Shown one piece after another: positions 1 to 12,816 of a stretch of 64,000 nucleotides of DNA. The translations under genes and the position numbers were made by a program. The notes under the pieces are model-generated. The model was not told where the DNA came from. It did no database searches and worked only from the letters and a program-made list of their open reading frames with translations. Numbering within the stretch: the stretch's first letter is position 1; each line of letters opens with the position of its first letter. Origin of the DNA: Megalopta genalis (taxonomy: Eukaryota > Arthropoda > Insecta > Hymenoptera > Halictidae); assembly GCF_051020955.1 (NCBI RefSeq), contig NW_027477544.1:1-64000 (forward strand). The letters run 5' to 3'.

Positions 1-950
1 CTAAATCATGTATATCACAAGTATTTGAAGCTAAACCATTTGTATCGCATGGATTTGAAGCTAAGCCTTCTACTTGGCATTGAATTGAAGCTAAATCGTG
101 TGTTTTGCATGGCTTCGAAGCCAACTCGTTTGTTTCTCCTGTATTTGAAGCTGTATCATTTATATCGCACGTATTTGAAGCTAATCATTTGTTTCGCATG
201 GATTTGAAGCTAAGCCTTCTACTTCGCATTGATTGGATCCTAAATCACGTGTTTTGCATGGATTTGAAGCTAAACCTTCTACATTGCATTGATTTGCAGC
301 TGAATCATGTGTTTCGCATGGATTTGAAGCTAACTCTTTCGTTTCTCCTGCATTTGAAACTATATCACTTATATCGCAAGTATTGGAAGCTAAATCATGT
401 GTTTCGCTTGGATTTGAAGCTAAACCTTCTACATCGCATTGATTTGAAGCTAAATTATGTGTTTCGCTTGGATTTGAATGTAACTCATTTGTTTCGCTTG
501 CAGTTGAAGCTATATCACCTACATCCCAAGTGTAGGAAGCTCAATCATTTGTTTCGCATGGATTTCAAGCTGAACCTGCTACTTCGCACTGATTTGAAGC
601 TAAATCATTTGTTTCGCATGGAATTGAAGCTACCTCGTTTGTTCCTCCAGATTTTGAAGTTATATCACTTATATCGCAAGTATTGGAAGCTAAATCATGT
701 GTTTCGCTTGGATTTGAAGCTAAACCTTCTACATCGCATTGATTTGAAGCTAAATTATGTGTTTCGCTTGGATTTGAATGTAAGTCATTTGTTTCGCTTG
801 CAGTTGAAGCTATATCACCTACATCCCAAGTGTAGGAAGCTCAATCATTTGTTTCGCATGGATTTCAAGCTAAACCTGCTACCTCGCATTGATTTGAAGC
901 TAAATCATGTGTTTCGCGTGGATTTGAAGGTAACTCGTTTGTTTCGCATG
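1..950 (+). repeat. Duplicated segment A1, copy 1
   Basis: Positions 1 to about 950 match 4348 to about 5280. The offset is 4347 up to about 181 and 4348 after it, because copy 1 lacks one C in ctaatcattt (copy 2 has ctaatccattt). Inside each copy a 300-bp (10-monomer) stretch is repeated: 361-660 is repeated from 661 to about 880. The window begins inside this copy. Confidence 0.9.
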
Positions 951-1129
951 CAGTTGAAGCTAAATCATGTATATCACAAGTATTTGAAGCTAAACCATTT
1001 GTATCGATGGATTTGAAGCTCTGCCTACTACTTCGCATTGATTTGACGCTAAGTATTGTGTTTCGAATGGATTTGAAGCTAACTCGTTTGTTTCGCATGC
1101 AGTTGAAACTAAATCATGTATATCACAAG

Positions 1130-1158
1130 TATTTGCAGCTAAACAATTGATTCGCATG
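1130..1158 (+). repeat. C29: recurrent 29-bp monomer variant (representative)
   Basis: This monomer has one base fewer than the 30-bp norm (core aaacaattgattcgcatg). By eye its aatt core recurs at about 1145, 1744, 2166, 2765, 5464, 6063, 6632, 7081, 8309, 8818, 10885, 18717, 19616, 21684, 22434, 22883, 37585 and 38365. Many spacings are a whole number of pentamers minus one: 599 (1145-1744, 2166-2765, 5464-6063), 449 (6632-7081, 22434-22883) and 899 (18717-19616). Each copy shifts both long open frames by one base, and plus-strand frames typically stop just after it. Confidence 0.88.
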
Positions 1159-2089
1159 GATTTGAAGTTAAGCCTTCTACTTGGCATTGAATTGAAGCTA
1201 AATCGTGTGTTTTGCATGGATTTGAAGCTAACTCGTTTGTTTCTCCTGTATTTCAAGCTGTATCATTTATATCGCAAGTATTTGAAGCTAAACCATTTGT
1301 TTCGCATGTATTAGAAGCTAAGCCTTCTACTTGGCATTGAATTGAAGCTAAATCGTGTGTTTTCCATGGATTTGAAGCTAACTCGTTTGTTTCTCCTGTA
1401 TTTGAAGCTGTATCATTTATATCGCAAGTATTTGAAGCTAAACCATTTGTTTCGCATGGATTTGAAGCTAAGCCTTCTACTTCGCACTGATTTGATGTTA
1501 AATCATGTGTTTCGCGTGGATTTGGAGCTAACTCGATTGCTTCGAATGCAGTGGAAGCTAAATCATGTATATCACAAGTATTTGAAGCTAAACCATTTGT
1601 ATCGCATGGATTTGAAGCTCTGCCTTCTACTTCGCATTGATTTGACGCTAAGTATTGTGTTTCGAATGGATTTGAAGCTAGCTCGTTTGTTTCGCATGCA
1701 GTTGAAACTAAATCATGTATATCACAAGTATTTGCAGCTAAACAATTGATTCGCATGGATTTGAAGCTAAGCCTTCTACTTGGCATTGAATTGAAGCTAA
1801 ATCGTGTGTTTTGCATGGATTTGAAGGTAACTCGTTTGTTTCTCCTGTATTTGAAGCAGTATCATTTATATCGCAAGTATTTGAAGCTAAACCATTTGTT
1901 TTGCATGTATTAGAAGCTAAGCCTTCTACTTGGCATTGAATTGAAGCTAAATCGTGTGTTTTGCATGGATTTGAAGCTAACTCGTTTGTTTCTCCTGTAT
2001 TTGAAGCTGTATCATTTATATCGCAAGAATTTTTTGAAGCTAAACCTTTTGTTTCGCATGGATTTGAAGCTAAGCTTTCTACATCACAT

Positions 2090-2850
2090 TGATTTGCACC
2101 TAAATAATGTGTTTCGCATGCAGATGAAACTATATCATGTATATCACAAGTATTTGCAGCTAAACAATTGATTCGCATGGATCTGAAGCTAAGCTTTCTA
2201 CTTGGCATTGAATTGAAGCTAAATCGTGTGTTTTGCATGGATTTGAAGCTAACTCGTTTGTTTCTCCTGTATTTGAAGCTGTATCATTTATATCGCAAGT
2301 ATTTGAAGCTAAACCATTTGTTTCACATGTATTAGAAGCTAAGCATTCTCCTTTGCATTGAATTGAAGCTAAATCGTGTGTTTTGCATAGATTTGAAGCT
2401 AACTCGTTTGTTTCTCCTGTATTTGAAGCAGTATCATTTATATCGCAAGTATTTGAAGCGAAACCATTTGTTTCGCATGGATTTGAAGCTAAGCCTTCTA
2501 CTTCGCACTGATTTGATTTTAAATCATGTGTTTCGCGTGGATTTGGATCTAACTCGATTGCTTCGAATGCAGTTGAAGCTAAATCATGTACATCACAAGT
2601 ATTTGAAGCTAAACCATTTGTATCGCATAGATTTGAAGCTCTGCCTTCTACTTCGCATTGATTTGACGCTAAGTATTGTGTTTCGAATGGATTTGAAGCT
2701 AACTCGTTTGTTTCGCATGCAGTTGAAACTAAATCATGTATATCACAAGTATTTGCAGCTAAACAATTGATTCGCCTGGATTTGATGCTAAGCCTTCTAC
2801 TTGGCATTGAATTGAAGCTAAATCGTGTGTTTTGCATGGATTTGAAGCTA
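2090..2850 (+). repeat. Duplicated segment A3, copy 1
   Basis: Matches about 5390-6150 at a constant offset of 3298. It holds two C29 monomers 599 bp apart (2166, 2765) and the sequence gcagatgaaactatatc just before the first of them. The right part continues into segment A4. Confidence 0.85.
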
Positions 2851-3620
2851 ACTCGTTTGTTTCTCCTGTATTTGAAGCTATATCATTTATATCGCAAGTA
2901 TTTGAAGCTAAAGCATTTGTTTCGCATGGATTTGAAGCTAAGCCTTCTACTTAGCATTGATTGGATCCTAAAGCACGTGTTTTGCATAGATTTGAAGCTA
3001 AGCCTTCTACATCGCATTGATTTGCAGCTGAATCATGTGTTTCGCATGGATTTGAAGCTAACTCTTTCGTTTCTCCTGCATTTGAAACTATATCACTTAT
3101 ATCGCAAGTATTGGAAGCTAAATCATGTGTTTCGCTTGGATTTGAAGCTAAACCTTCTACATTGCATTGATTTGAAGCTAAATTATGTGTTTCGCTTGGA
3201 TTTGAATGTAACTCATTTGTTTCGCATGCAGTTGAAGCTATATCACCTATATCCCAAGTGTAGGAAGCTCAATCATTTGTTTCGCATGGATTTCAATCTA
3301 AACCTGCTACTTCGCATTGATTTGAAGCTAAATCATGTGTTCCGCGTGGATTTGAAGGTAACTCGTTTGTTTCGCATGCAGTTGAAGCTAAATCATGTCT
3401 TTCACAAGTATTTGAAGATGAATCATTTGAATCGCGTGGCTTTGAACCTGAGCCTTCTATTTCGCACTGATTTGCACCTAAATAATGTGTATCGCATGGA
3501 TTTGAAGCTAAACCTTCTACATCCCATGGATTTGAAGCTAAATCATGTGTTTGGCACAAATTTGAAGCTAAACCTTCTACATCGCATTGATTTGCAGCTG
3601 AATCATGTGTTTCGCATGGA
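2767..3620 (+). repeat. Long-range duplicated segment A4, copy 1
   Basis: Nearly identical to 10887-11740 at an offset of 8120. Both contain the BamHI-type monomer (ttggatcctaaa), the monomer with caagtattggaagc, the tgtaggaagctcaatc monomer and the gaacctgagccttctattt monomer in the same order. Similarity stops near 3625/11745, where copy 1 goes to gaagctaagccttc and copy 2 to gaagctcactcgttc. Confidence 0.88.
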
Positions 3621-4347
3621 TTTGAAGCTAAGCCTTCTACTTCGCATTGATTGGATCCTAAATCACGTGTTTTTGCATGGATTTGAAGCTGAGCCTTCTA
3701 CATCGCATTGATTTGAACCTAAATCATGTGTTTCGCGTGGATTTGAAGGTAACTCGTTTGTTTCGCATGCAGTTGAAGCTAAATCATGTCTTGCACACGT
3801 ATTTGAAGATGAACCATTTGAATCGAATGCCTTTGAACCTGAGCCATCTACTTCGCACTGATTTGCACCTAAATAATGTGTTTCGCATGGATTTGAAGCT
3901 AAACCTTCTACATCCCATGGATTTGAAGCTGAATCATGTGTTTGGCATGGATTTGAAGCTAAACCTTCTACATCGCATTGATTTGCAGCTGAATCATGTG
4001 TTTCGCATGGATTTGAAGCTAACTCGTTCGTTTCGCCTGCATTTGAAACAATATGACTTATATTGCAAATATTTGAAGCTAAATCATGTGTTTCGCATGG
4101 ATTTGAAGCTAAACCTGCTACTTCGCATTGATTGAAGCTAAATTATGTGTTTCGCGTGGATTTGAAGGTAACTCGTTTGTTTCGCATGCAGTTTAAGCCA
4201 AATCATGTCTTTCACAAGTATTTGAAGCCGAACCATTAGATTCGCATGGATTTAAAGCTAAGCCTGCTACTTCGCACTGATTTGAAGTTAAATCATGTGT
4301 TTCGCGTGGATTTGGAGCTAACTCGTTTGCTTCGAATGTAGTTGAAG
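3621..4347 (+). repeat. Mosaic satellite between A4 and A1 copy 2
   Basis: About 24 monomers that join pieces seen elsewhere: a BamHI/CACGTG-bearing E monomer near 3650-3670, a gaagatgaacc/gaacctgagcc pair, and an attgcaaatatttg monomer near 4060 that is also found near 11790. No gene or other element is visible. Confidence 0.85.
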
Positions 4348-5280
4348 CTAAATCATGTATATCACAAGTATTTGAAGCTAAACCATTTGTATCGCATGGA
4401 TTTGAAGCTAAGCCTTCTACTTGGCATTGAATTGAAGCTAAATCGTGTGTTTTGCATGGCTTCGAAGCCAACTCGTTTGTTTCTCCTGTATTTGAAGCTG
4501 TATCATTTATATCGCACGTATTTGAAGCTAATCCATTTGTTTCGCATGGATTTGAAGCTAAGCCTTCTACTTCGCATTGATTGGATCCTAAATCACGTGT
4601 TTTGCATGGATTTGAAGCTAAACCTTCTACATTGCATTGATTTGCAGCTGAATCATGTGTTTCGCATGGATTTGAAGCTAACTCTTTCGTTTCTCCTGCA
4701 TTTGAAACTATATCACTTATATCGCAAGTATTGGAAGCTAAATCATGTGTTTCGCTTGGATTTGAAGCTAAACCTTCTACATCGCATTGATTTGAAGCTA
4801 AATTATGTGTTTCGCTTGGATTTGAATGTAACTCATTTGTTTCGCTTGCAGTTGAAGCTATATCACCTACATCCCAAGTGTAGGAAGCTCAATCATTTGT
4901 TTCGCATGGATTTCAAGCTGAACCTGCTACTTCGCACTGATTTGAAGCTAAATCATTTGTTTCGCATGGAATTGAAGCTACCTCGTTTGTTCCTCCAGAT
5001 TTTGAAGTTATATCACTTATATCGCAAGTATTGGAAGCTAAATCATGTGTTTCGCTTGGATTTGAAGCTAAACCTTCTACATCGCATTGATTTGAAGCTA
5101 AATTATGTGTTTCGCTTGGATTTGAATGTAAGTCATTTGTTTCGCTTGCAGTTGAAGCTATATCACCTACATCCCAAGTGTAGGAAGCTCAATCATTTGT
5201 TTCGCATGGATTTCAAGCTAAACCTGCTACCTCGCATTGATTTGAAGCTAAATCATGTGTTTCGCGTGGATTTGAAGGTA
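4348..5280 (+). repeat. Duplicated segment A1, copy 2
   Basis: Second copy of the segment at 1-950, including the internal 300-bp duplication (4709 onward and 5009 onward). Similarity ends near 5282, where copy 2 reads ggtaacacg, then a junction to monomers with tttcacaag and gaagatgaacc. A plus-strand open frame runs through it (about 375 codons) because the single-base deletion of copy 1 is absent. Confidence 0.9.
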
Positions 5281-5389
5281 ACACGTTTGTTTCGCATGCA
5301 GTTTAAGCCAAATCATGTCTTTCACAAGTATTTGAAGATGAACCATTTGAATCGCATGGCTTTGAACCTGAGCCTTCAACTTCGCACTG

Positions 5390-6150
5390 ATTTGCACCTA
5401 AATAATGTGTTTCGCATGCAGATGAAACTATATCATGTATATCACAAGTATTTGCAGCTAAACAATTGATTCGCATGGATCTGAAGCTAAGCTTTCTACT
5501 TGGCATTGAATTGAAGCTAAATCGTGTGTTTTGCATGGATTTGAAGCTAACTCGTTTGTTTCTCCTGTATTTGAAGCTGTATCATTTATATCGCAAGTAT
5601 TTGAAGCTAAACCATTTGTTTCACATGGATTAGAAGCTAAGCCTTCTACTTGGCATTGAATTGAAGCTAAATCGTGTGTTTTGCATAGATTTGAAGCTAA
5701 CTCGTTGGTTTCTCCTGTATTTGAAGCTGTATCATTTATATCGCAAGTATTTGAAGCGAAACCATTTGTTTCGCATGGATTTGAAGCTAAGCCTTCTACT
5801 TCCCACTGATTTGATTTTAAATCATGTGTTTCGCGTGGATTTGGATCTAACTCGATTGCTTCGAATGCAGTTGAAGCTAAATCATGTATATCACAAGTAT
5901 TTGAAGCTAAACCATTTGTATCGCATGGATTTGAATCTCTGCCTTCTACTTCGCATTGATTTGACGCTAAATATTGTGTTTCGAATGGATCTGAAGCTAA
6001 CTCGTTTGTTTCGCATGCAGTTGAAACTAAATCATGTATATCACAAGTATTTGCACCTACACAATTGATTCGCCTGGATTTGAAGCTAAGCCTTGTACTT
6101 GGCATTGAATTGAAGCTAAATCGTGTGGTTTGCATGGATTTCAAGCTAAC
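5390..6150 (+). repeat. Duplicated segment A3, copy 2
   Basis: Partner of 2090-2850 with C29 cores at 5464 and 6063, again 599 bp apart. Its right part (about 5940-6160) is copied again near 6960-7180 at an offset of about 1018, showing nested duplication in this region. Confidence 0.85.
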
Positions 6151-7480
6151 TCGTTTGTTTCTCCTGTATTTGAAACTATATCACTTATATCGCAAGAATT
6201 GGAAGCTAAATCACGTGTTTCGCTTGGATTTGAAGCTAAACCTTCTACATCGCCTTGATTTGAAGCTAAATTATGTGTTTCGCTTGGATTTGAATGTAAC
6301 TCAGTTATTTCGCATGCAGTTGAAGCTATATCACCTATATCTCAAGTGTAGGAAGCTCAATCATTTGTTTCGCATGGATTTCAAGCTGAACCTGCTACTT
6401 CGCATTGATTTGAAGCTAAATCATGTGTTTCGCGTGGATTTGAAGGTAACTCATTTGTTTCGCATGCAGTTGAAGCTAAATCATGTCTTTCACAAGTATT
6501 TGAAGATGAACCAATTGAATCGCATGGCTTTGAACCTGAGCCTTCTACTTCGCACTGATTTGCTCCTACATAATGTGTTTCGCATGCAGTTGAAACTATA
6601 TCATGTATATCACAAGTATTTGCAGCTAAACAATTGATTCGCATGGATTAGAAGCTAAGCCTTCTACTTGGCATTGAATTGAAGCGAAATCGTGTGTTTT
6701 GCATGGATTTGAAGCTAAGCCTTCTACATCGTATTGATTTGAAGCTAAATCATGCATTTCGCAAGTATTTGAAGCCGAACCATTAGATTCGCATGGATTT
6801 GAAGCTAAGCCTTCTACTTCGCACTGATTTGAAGTTAAATCATGTGATTCGCCTGGATTTGGAGCTAACTCGTTTGCTTCGAATGCAGTTGAAGCTAAAT
6901 CATGTATATCACAAGTATTTGAAGCTACACCATTTGTATCGCATGGATTTGAAGCTCTGCCTTCTACTTCATATTGATTTGACGCTAAATATTGTGTTTC
7001 GAATGGATCTGAAGCTAACTCGTTTGTTTCGCATGCAGTTGAAACTAAATCATGTATATCACAAGTATTTGCACCTACACAATTGATTCGCCTGGATTTG
7101 AAGCTAAGCCTTGTACTTGGCATTGAATTGAAGCTAAATCGTGTGGTTTGCATGGATTTGAAGCTAACTCGTTTGTTTCTCCTGTATTTGAAGCTATATC
7201 ATTTATATCGCAAGTATTTGAATCTAAAGCATTTGTTTCGCATGGATTTGAAGCTAAGCCTTCTACTTCGCATTGATTGGATCCTAAATCACGTGTTTTG
7301 CATGGATTTGAAGCTAACTCGTTTGTTTCTCCTGCATTTGAAACTATATCACTTATATCGCAAGAATTGGAAGCTAAATCATGTGTTTCGCTTGGATTTG
7401 AAGCTAAACCTTCTACAGCGCATTGATTTGAAGCTAAATTATGTGTTTCGCTTGGATTTGAATGTAACTCATTTGTTTCG
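6151..7480 (+). repeat. Mosaic satellite with C29 pair
   Basis: Only monomers are visible. C29 cores at 6632 and 7081 are 449 bp apart. The stretch 6190-6540 carries the gaattggaagc, gaatgtaac and tgtaggaagctcaatc monomers that are also seen at 3110-3420 and 7370-7680. On the minus strand the tgtaggaagctcaatc monomer always gives an in-frame TGA. Confidence 0.85.
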
Positions 7481-8115
7481 CATGCAGTTGAAGCTATATC
7501 ACCTATATCCCAAGTGTAGGAAGCTCAATCATTTGTTTCGCATGGATTTCAAGCTAAACCTGCTACTTCGCATTGATTTGAAGCTAAATCATGTGTTTCG
7601 CGTGGATTTGAAGGTAACTCGTTTGTTTCGCATGCAGTTGAAGCTAAATCATGTCTTTCACAAGTATTTGAAGATGAACCATTTGAATCGCATGGCTTTG
7701 AACCTGAGCCTTCTACTTCGCACTGATTTGCACCTAAATAATGTGTTTGGCATGGATTTGAAGCTAAACCTTCTACATCCCATGGATTTGAAGCTAAGTC
7801 ATGTGTTTGGCATGGATTTGAAGCTAAACCTTCTACATCGCATTGATTTGCAGCTGAATCATGTGTTTCGCACGGATTTGAAGCTAAACCTGCTACTTCG
7901 CATTGATTTGAAGCTAAATTATGTGTTTCGCGTGGATTAGAAGGTAACTCGTTTTTTCGCATGCAGTTGAATTTAAATCATGCATTCCACAAGTATTTGA
8001 AGCCGAACCATTAGATTCGCATGGATGTGAAGCTAAGCCTTCTACTTCGCACGGATTTGAAGCTAAATCATGTGTTTCGCGTGGATTCGGAACTAACTCG
8101 TTTGCTTCGAATGCA
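7480..8115 (+). repeat. Duplicated segment A5, copy 1
   Basis: Matches about 9577-10212 at an offset of 2097. It includes a distinctive monomer with an internal deletion (aactcgttttttcgcatg near 7948) and gttgaatttaaatcatgc just after. Part of the same stretch, including aactcgttttttcgc, occurs a third time near 10520, 479 bp beyond copy 2. Confidence 0.85.
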
Positions 8116-9576
8116 GTTGAAGCTAAATCATGTATATCACAAGTATTTGAAGCAAAACCATTTGTATCGCATGGATTTGAATCTCTGCCTTCTACTTCGC
8201 ATTGATTTGACGCTAAGTATTGTGTTTCGAATGGATTTGAAGCTAACTCGTTTGTTTCGCATGCAGTTGAAACTAAATCATGTATATCACATGTTTTTGC
8301 AGCCAAACAATTCATTCGCATGGATTTGAAGCTAGCTCTTTCGTTTCTCCTGCATTTGAAACTATATCACTTATATCGCAAGTATTGGAAGCTAAATCAT
8401 GTGTTTCGCTTGGATTTGAAGCTAAACCTTCTACATCGCCTTGATTTGAAGCTAAATTATGTGTTTCGCTTGGATTTGAATGTAACTCATTTGTTTCGCA
8501 TGCAGTTGAAGCTATATCACCTATATCCCAAGTGTAGGAATCTCAATCATTTGTTTCGCATGGATTTCAAGCTGAACCTGCTACTTCGCATTGATTTGAA
8601 GCTAAATCATGTGTTTCGCGTGGATTTGAAGGTAACTCGTTTGTTTCGCATGCAGTTGAAGCTAAATCATGTCTTTCACAAGTATTTGAAGATGAACCAA
8701 TTGAACCGCATGGCTTTGAACCTGAGCCTTCTACTTCGCACTGATTTGCTCCTAAATAATGTGTTTCGCATGCAGTTGAAACTATATCATGTATATCACA
8801 AGTATTTGCATCTAAACAATTGATTCGCATGGATTTGAAGTTAAGCCTTCTACTTGGCATTGAATTGAAGCTAAATCGTGTGTTTTGCATGGATTTGAAG
8901 ATAACTCGTTTGTTTCTCCTGTATTTGAAGCTGTATCATTTACATCGCAAGTATTTGAAGCTAAACCATTTGTTTCACATGTATTAGAAGCTAAGCCTTC
9001 TACTTGGCATTGAATTGAAGCGAAATCGTGTGTTTTGCATGGATTTGAAGCTAAGCCTTCTACATCGTATTGATTTGAAGCTAAATCATGCATTTCGCAA
9101 GTATTTGAAGCCGAACCATTAGATTCGCATGGATTTGAAGCTAAGCCTTGTACTTGACATTGAATTGAAGCTAAATCGTGTGGCTTGCATGGATTTGAAG
9201 CTAACACGTTTGTTTCTCCTGTATTTGAAGCTATATCATTTATATCGCAAGTATTTGAATCTAAAGCATTTGTTTCGCATGGATTTGAAGCTAAGCCTTC
9301 TACTTCGCAAGAATTGGAAGCTAAATCATGTGTTTCGCTTGGATTTGAAGCTAAACCTTCTACATCGCATTGATTTGAAGCTAAATTATGTGTTTCGCTT
9401 GGATTTGAATGTAACTCATTTGTTTCGCATGCAGTTGAAGCTATATCACCTATATCCCAAGTGTAGGAATCTCAATCATTTGTTTCGCATGGATTTCAAG
9501 CTGAATCTGCTACTTCGCATTGATTTGAAGCTAAATCATGTGTTTCTCGTGGATTTGAAGGTAACTCGTTTGTTTC
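8116..9576 (+). repeat. Mosaic satellite, C29-rich
   Basis: Monomers only. C29 cores lie at 8309 (mutated to ttcattcgc) and 8818, 509 bp apart (17 monomers minus one base). The section near 9050-9125 repeats 6715-6795 (catcgtattgatttg, then catttcgcaagtatttg). No gene is visible. Confidence 0.85.
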
Positions 9577-10212
9577 GCATGCAGTTGAAGCTATATCACA
9601 TATATCCCAAGTGTAGGAAGCTCAATCATTTGTTTCGCATGGATTTCAAGCTAAACCTGCTACTTCTCATTGATTTGAAGCTAAATCATGTGTTTCGCGT
9701 GGATTTGAAGGTAACTCGTTTGTTTCGCATACAGTTGAAGCTAAATCATGTCTTTCACAAGTATTTGAAGATGAACCATTTGAATCGCATGGCTTTGAAC
9801 CTGAGCCTTCTACTTCGCACTGATTTGCACCTAAATAATGTGTTTCGCATGGATTTGAAGCTAAACCTTCTACATCCCATGGATTTGAAGCTAAGTCATG
9901 TGTTTGGCATGGATTTGAAGCTAAACCTTCTACATCGCATTGATTTGCAGCTGAATCATGTGTTTCGCACGGATTTGAAGCTAAACCTGCTACTTCGCAT
10001 TGATTTGAAGCTAAATTATGTGTTTCGCGTGGATTAGAAGGTAACTCGTTTTTTCGCATGCAGTTGAATTTAAATCATGCATTTCACAAGTATTTGAAGC
10101 CGAACCATTAGATTCGCATGGATGTGAAGCTAAGCCTTCTACTTCGCACGGATTTGAAGCTAAATCATGTGTTTCGCGTGGATTCGGAACTAACTCGTTT
10201 GCTTCGAATGCA
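9577..10212 (+). repeat. Duplicated segment A5, copy 2
   Basis: Partner of 7480-8115 at an offset of 2097, ending where 8116 continues to aaatcatgtatatcac and 10213 continues to gaatcatgtctttcac. The switch sits inside otherwise equal monomers, as expected of in-register unequal exchange. Confidence 0.85.
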
Positions 10213-10886
10213 GTTGAAGCTGAATCATGTCTTTCACAAGTATTTGAAGATGAACCATTTGAATCGCATGGCTTTGAACGTGAGCCTTCTACTTCGCACT
10301 GATTTGCACCTAAATAATGTGTTTCGCATGGATTTGAAGCTAAACCTTCTACATCCCATGGATTTGAAGCTAAATCATGTGTATGGCTTGGATTTGAAGC
10401 TAAACCTTCTACATCGCATTGATTTTCAGCTGAATCATGTGTTTCGCATGGATTTGAAGCTAAACCTGCTACTTCGCATTGATTTGAAGCTAAATTAAGT
10501 GTTTCGCGTGGATTAGAAGGTAACTCGTTTTTTCGCATGCAGTTGAAGCTAAATCATGCATTTCACAAGTATTTGAAGCCGAACCATTAGATTCGCATGG
10601 ATTTGAAGCTAAGCCTTCTACTTCGCACTGATTTGAAGCTAAATCATGTGTTTCGCGTGGATTCGGAGCTAACTCCTTTGCTTCGAATGCAGTTAAAGCT
10701 AAATCATGTATATCACAAGTATTTGAAGCTAAACCATTTGTATCGCATGGATTTGAAGCTCTGCCTTCTACTTCGCATTGATTTGGCGCTAAATATTGTG
10801 TTTCGAATGGATTTGAAGCTAACTCGTTTGTTTCGCATGCAGTTGAAACTAAATCATGTATATCACAAGTATTTGCACCAAAACAA
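10213..10886 (+). repeat. Mosaic satellite left of A4 copy 2
   Basis: Monomers only. Contains the third aactcgttttttcgc deletion monomer (near 10526) and ends at a C29 core (10885), which is where segment A4 copy 2 begins. Confidence 0.85.
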
Positions 10887-11740
10887 TTGATTCGCCTGGA
10901 TTTGAAGCTAAGCCTTCTACTTGGCATTGAATTGAAGCTAAATCGTGTGTTTTGCATGGATTTGAAGCTAACTCGTTTGTTTCTCCTGTATTTGAAGCTA
11001 TATCATTTATATCGCAAGTATTTGAAGCTAAAGCATTTGTTTCGCATGGATTTGAAGCTAAGCCTTCTACTTAGCATTGATTGGATCCTAAATCACGTGT
11101 TTTGCATGGATTTGAAGCTAAGCCTTCTACATCGCATTGATTTGCAGCTGAATCATGTGTTTCGCATGGATTTGAAGCTAACTCTTTCGTTTCTCCTGCA
11201 TTTGAAACTATATCACTTATATCGCAAGTATTGGAAGCTAAATCATGTGTTTCGCTTGGATTTGAAGCTAAACCTTCTACATCGCATTGATTTGAAGCTA
11301 AATTATGTGTTTCGCTTGGATTTGAATGTAACTCATTTGTTTCGCATGCAGTTGAAGCTATATCACCTATATCCCAAGTGTAGGAAGCTCAATCATTTGT
11401 TTCGCATGGATTTCAATCTAAACCTGCTACTTCGCATTGATTTGAAGCTAAATCATGTGTTCCGCGTGGATTTGAAGGTAACTCGTTTGTTTCGCATGCA
11501 GTTGAAGCTAAATCATGTATTTCACAAGTATTTGAAGATTAACCATTTGAATCGCGTGGCTTTGAACCTGAGCCTTCTATTTCGCACTAATTTGCACCTA
11601 AATAATGTGTATGGCATGGATTTGAAGCTAAACCTTCTACATCCCATGGATTTGAAGCTAAATAATGTGTTTGGCATGGATTTGAAGCTAAACCTTCTAC
11701 ATCGCATTGATTTGCAGCTGAATCATGTGTTTCGCATGGA
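10887..11740 (+). repeat. Long-range duplicated segment A4, copy 2
   Basis: Partner of 2767-3620 (offset 8120). The minus-strand reading differs slightly between copies: copy 1 has gcgtggctttg / tgatttgcacc and copy 2 has single-base changes near 11520-11600, including gaagattaacc. The distance shows that exchange can move segments at least 8 kb. Confidence 0.88.
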
Positions 11741-12816
11741 TTTGAAGCTCACTCGTTCGTTTCGCCTGCATTTGAAACTATATCTCTTATATTGCAAGCA
11801 TTTGAAGCTAAATCATGTGTTTCGCATGGATTTGAAGCTAAACCTGCTACTTCGCATTGATTTGAAGCTAAATTATGTGTTTCGCGTGGATTTGAAGGTA
11901 ACTCGTTGCATCGCATGCAGTTGAAGCTAAATCATGCATTTCACAAGTATTTGAAGCCGAACCATTAGATTCGCATGGATATGAAGCTAAGCCTTCTACT
12001 TCGCACTGATTTGAAGTTAAATCATGTGTTTCGCGTGGATTTGGAGCTAACTCTATTGTGTCGCATGCAGTTTAATCTAAATCATGTATATCACAAGTAT
12101 TTGAATCTAAACCATTTGATTTGCATGGGATTTGATGCTAAGCCTTCTACTTCACACTGATTTGATGCTGAATCATGTCTTTCGCATGGATTTGAATCTA
12201 ACTCGTTTGTTTCGCATGCAGTTGTATCTAAATAATGTATATCACAAGTATTTGTAGCTAAACCATTTGTTTGCATGGATTTGAAGCTAAGCCTTCTACT
12301 TCGCATTGATTTTAAGCTAAATCATGTGTTTCTCATGGATTTGAAGGTAACTCGTTTGTTTGGCCTGCATTGAAGCTATATCACTTATATCGCAAGTATT
12401 TGATGCCAAAATCATTTGCTTCGCATGGATTTGAAGCTAAACCTTCTACATAGCATTAGCTTGATTGTAACTCATTCGTTTCGCCTGCATTTGAAGATAT
12501 ATCACTTATGTCGCAAGTATCTGAAGCTAAATCATCTGTGTCGCATGGATTTGCAGCTAAACCTTCTACATAGCATTGATTGGAAGCTTAATCATGTGTT
12601 TTGCATGAATTTGAAGCTATCTCGTTTGTTTCGCCTGCAGTTGAATATATGTCACTTATATCACAAGTATTTGAAGCTAAACAATTTGTTTCGCATGGAT
12701 TTGAAGCTAAGCCTCCTACTTCGCATTGATTGGATCCTAAATCACGTGTTTTGCATGGATTTGAAGCTAAGCCTTCTACTTCGCATTGATTTGAAGCTAA
12801 ATCATTTGTTTCGCAT
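11741..12816 (+). repeat. Transition satellite with the leftmost D31
   Basis: Monomers, somewhat more divergent than average. It holds the leftmost D31 monomer (about 12127). The stretch 11741-11924 resembles 4011-4190. Odd-length monomers near 12270 (tttgtttgcatgg) and 12370 (gcattgaagc) break phase. No gene is visible. Confidence 0.85.

Noticed and set aside
248..260. CACGTG in E-variant monomers as a functional E-box/G-box
   Set aside because: It arises from a single change in a satellite monomer (atcatgtg to atcacgtg), spread by duplication. No promoter context is visible.
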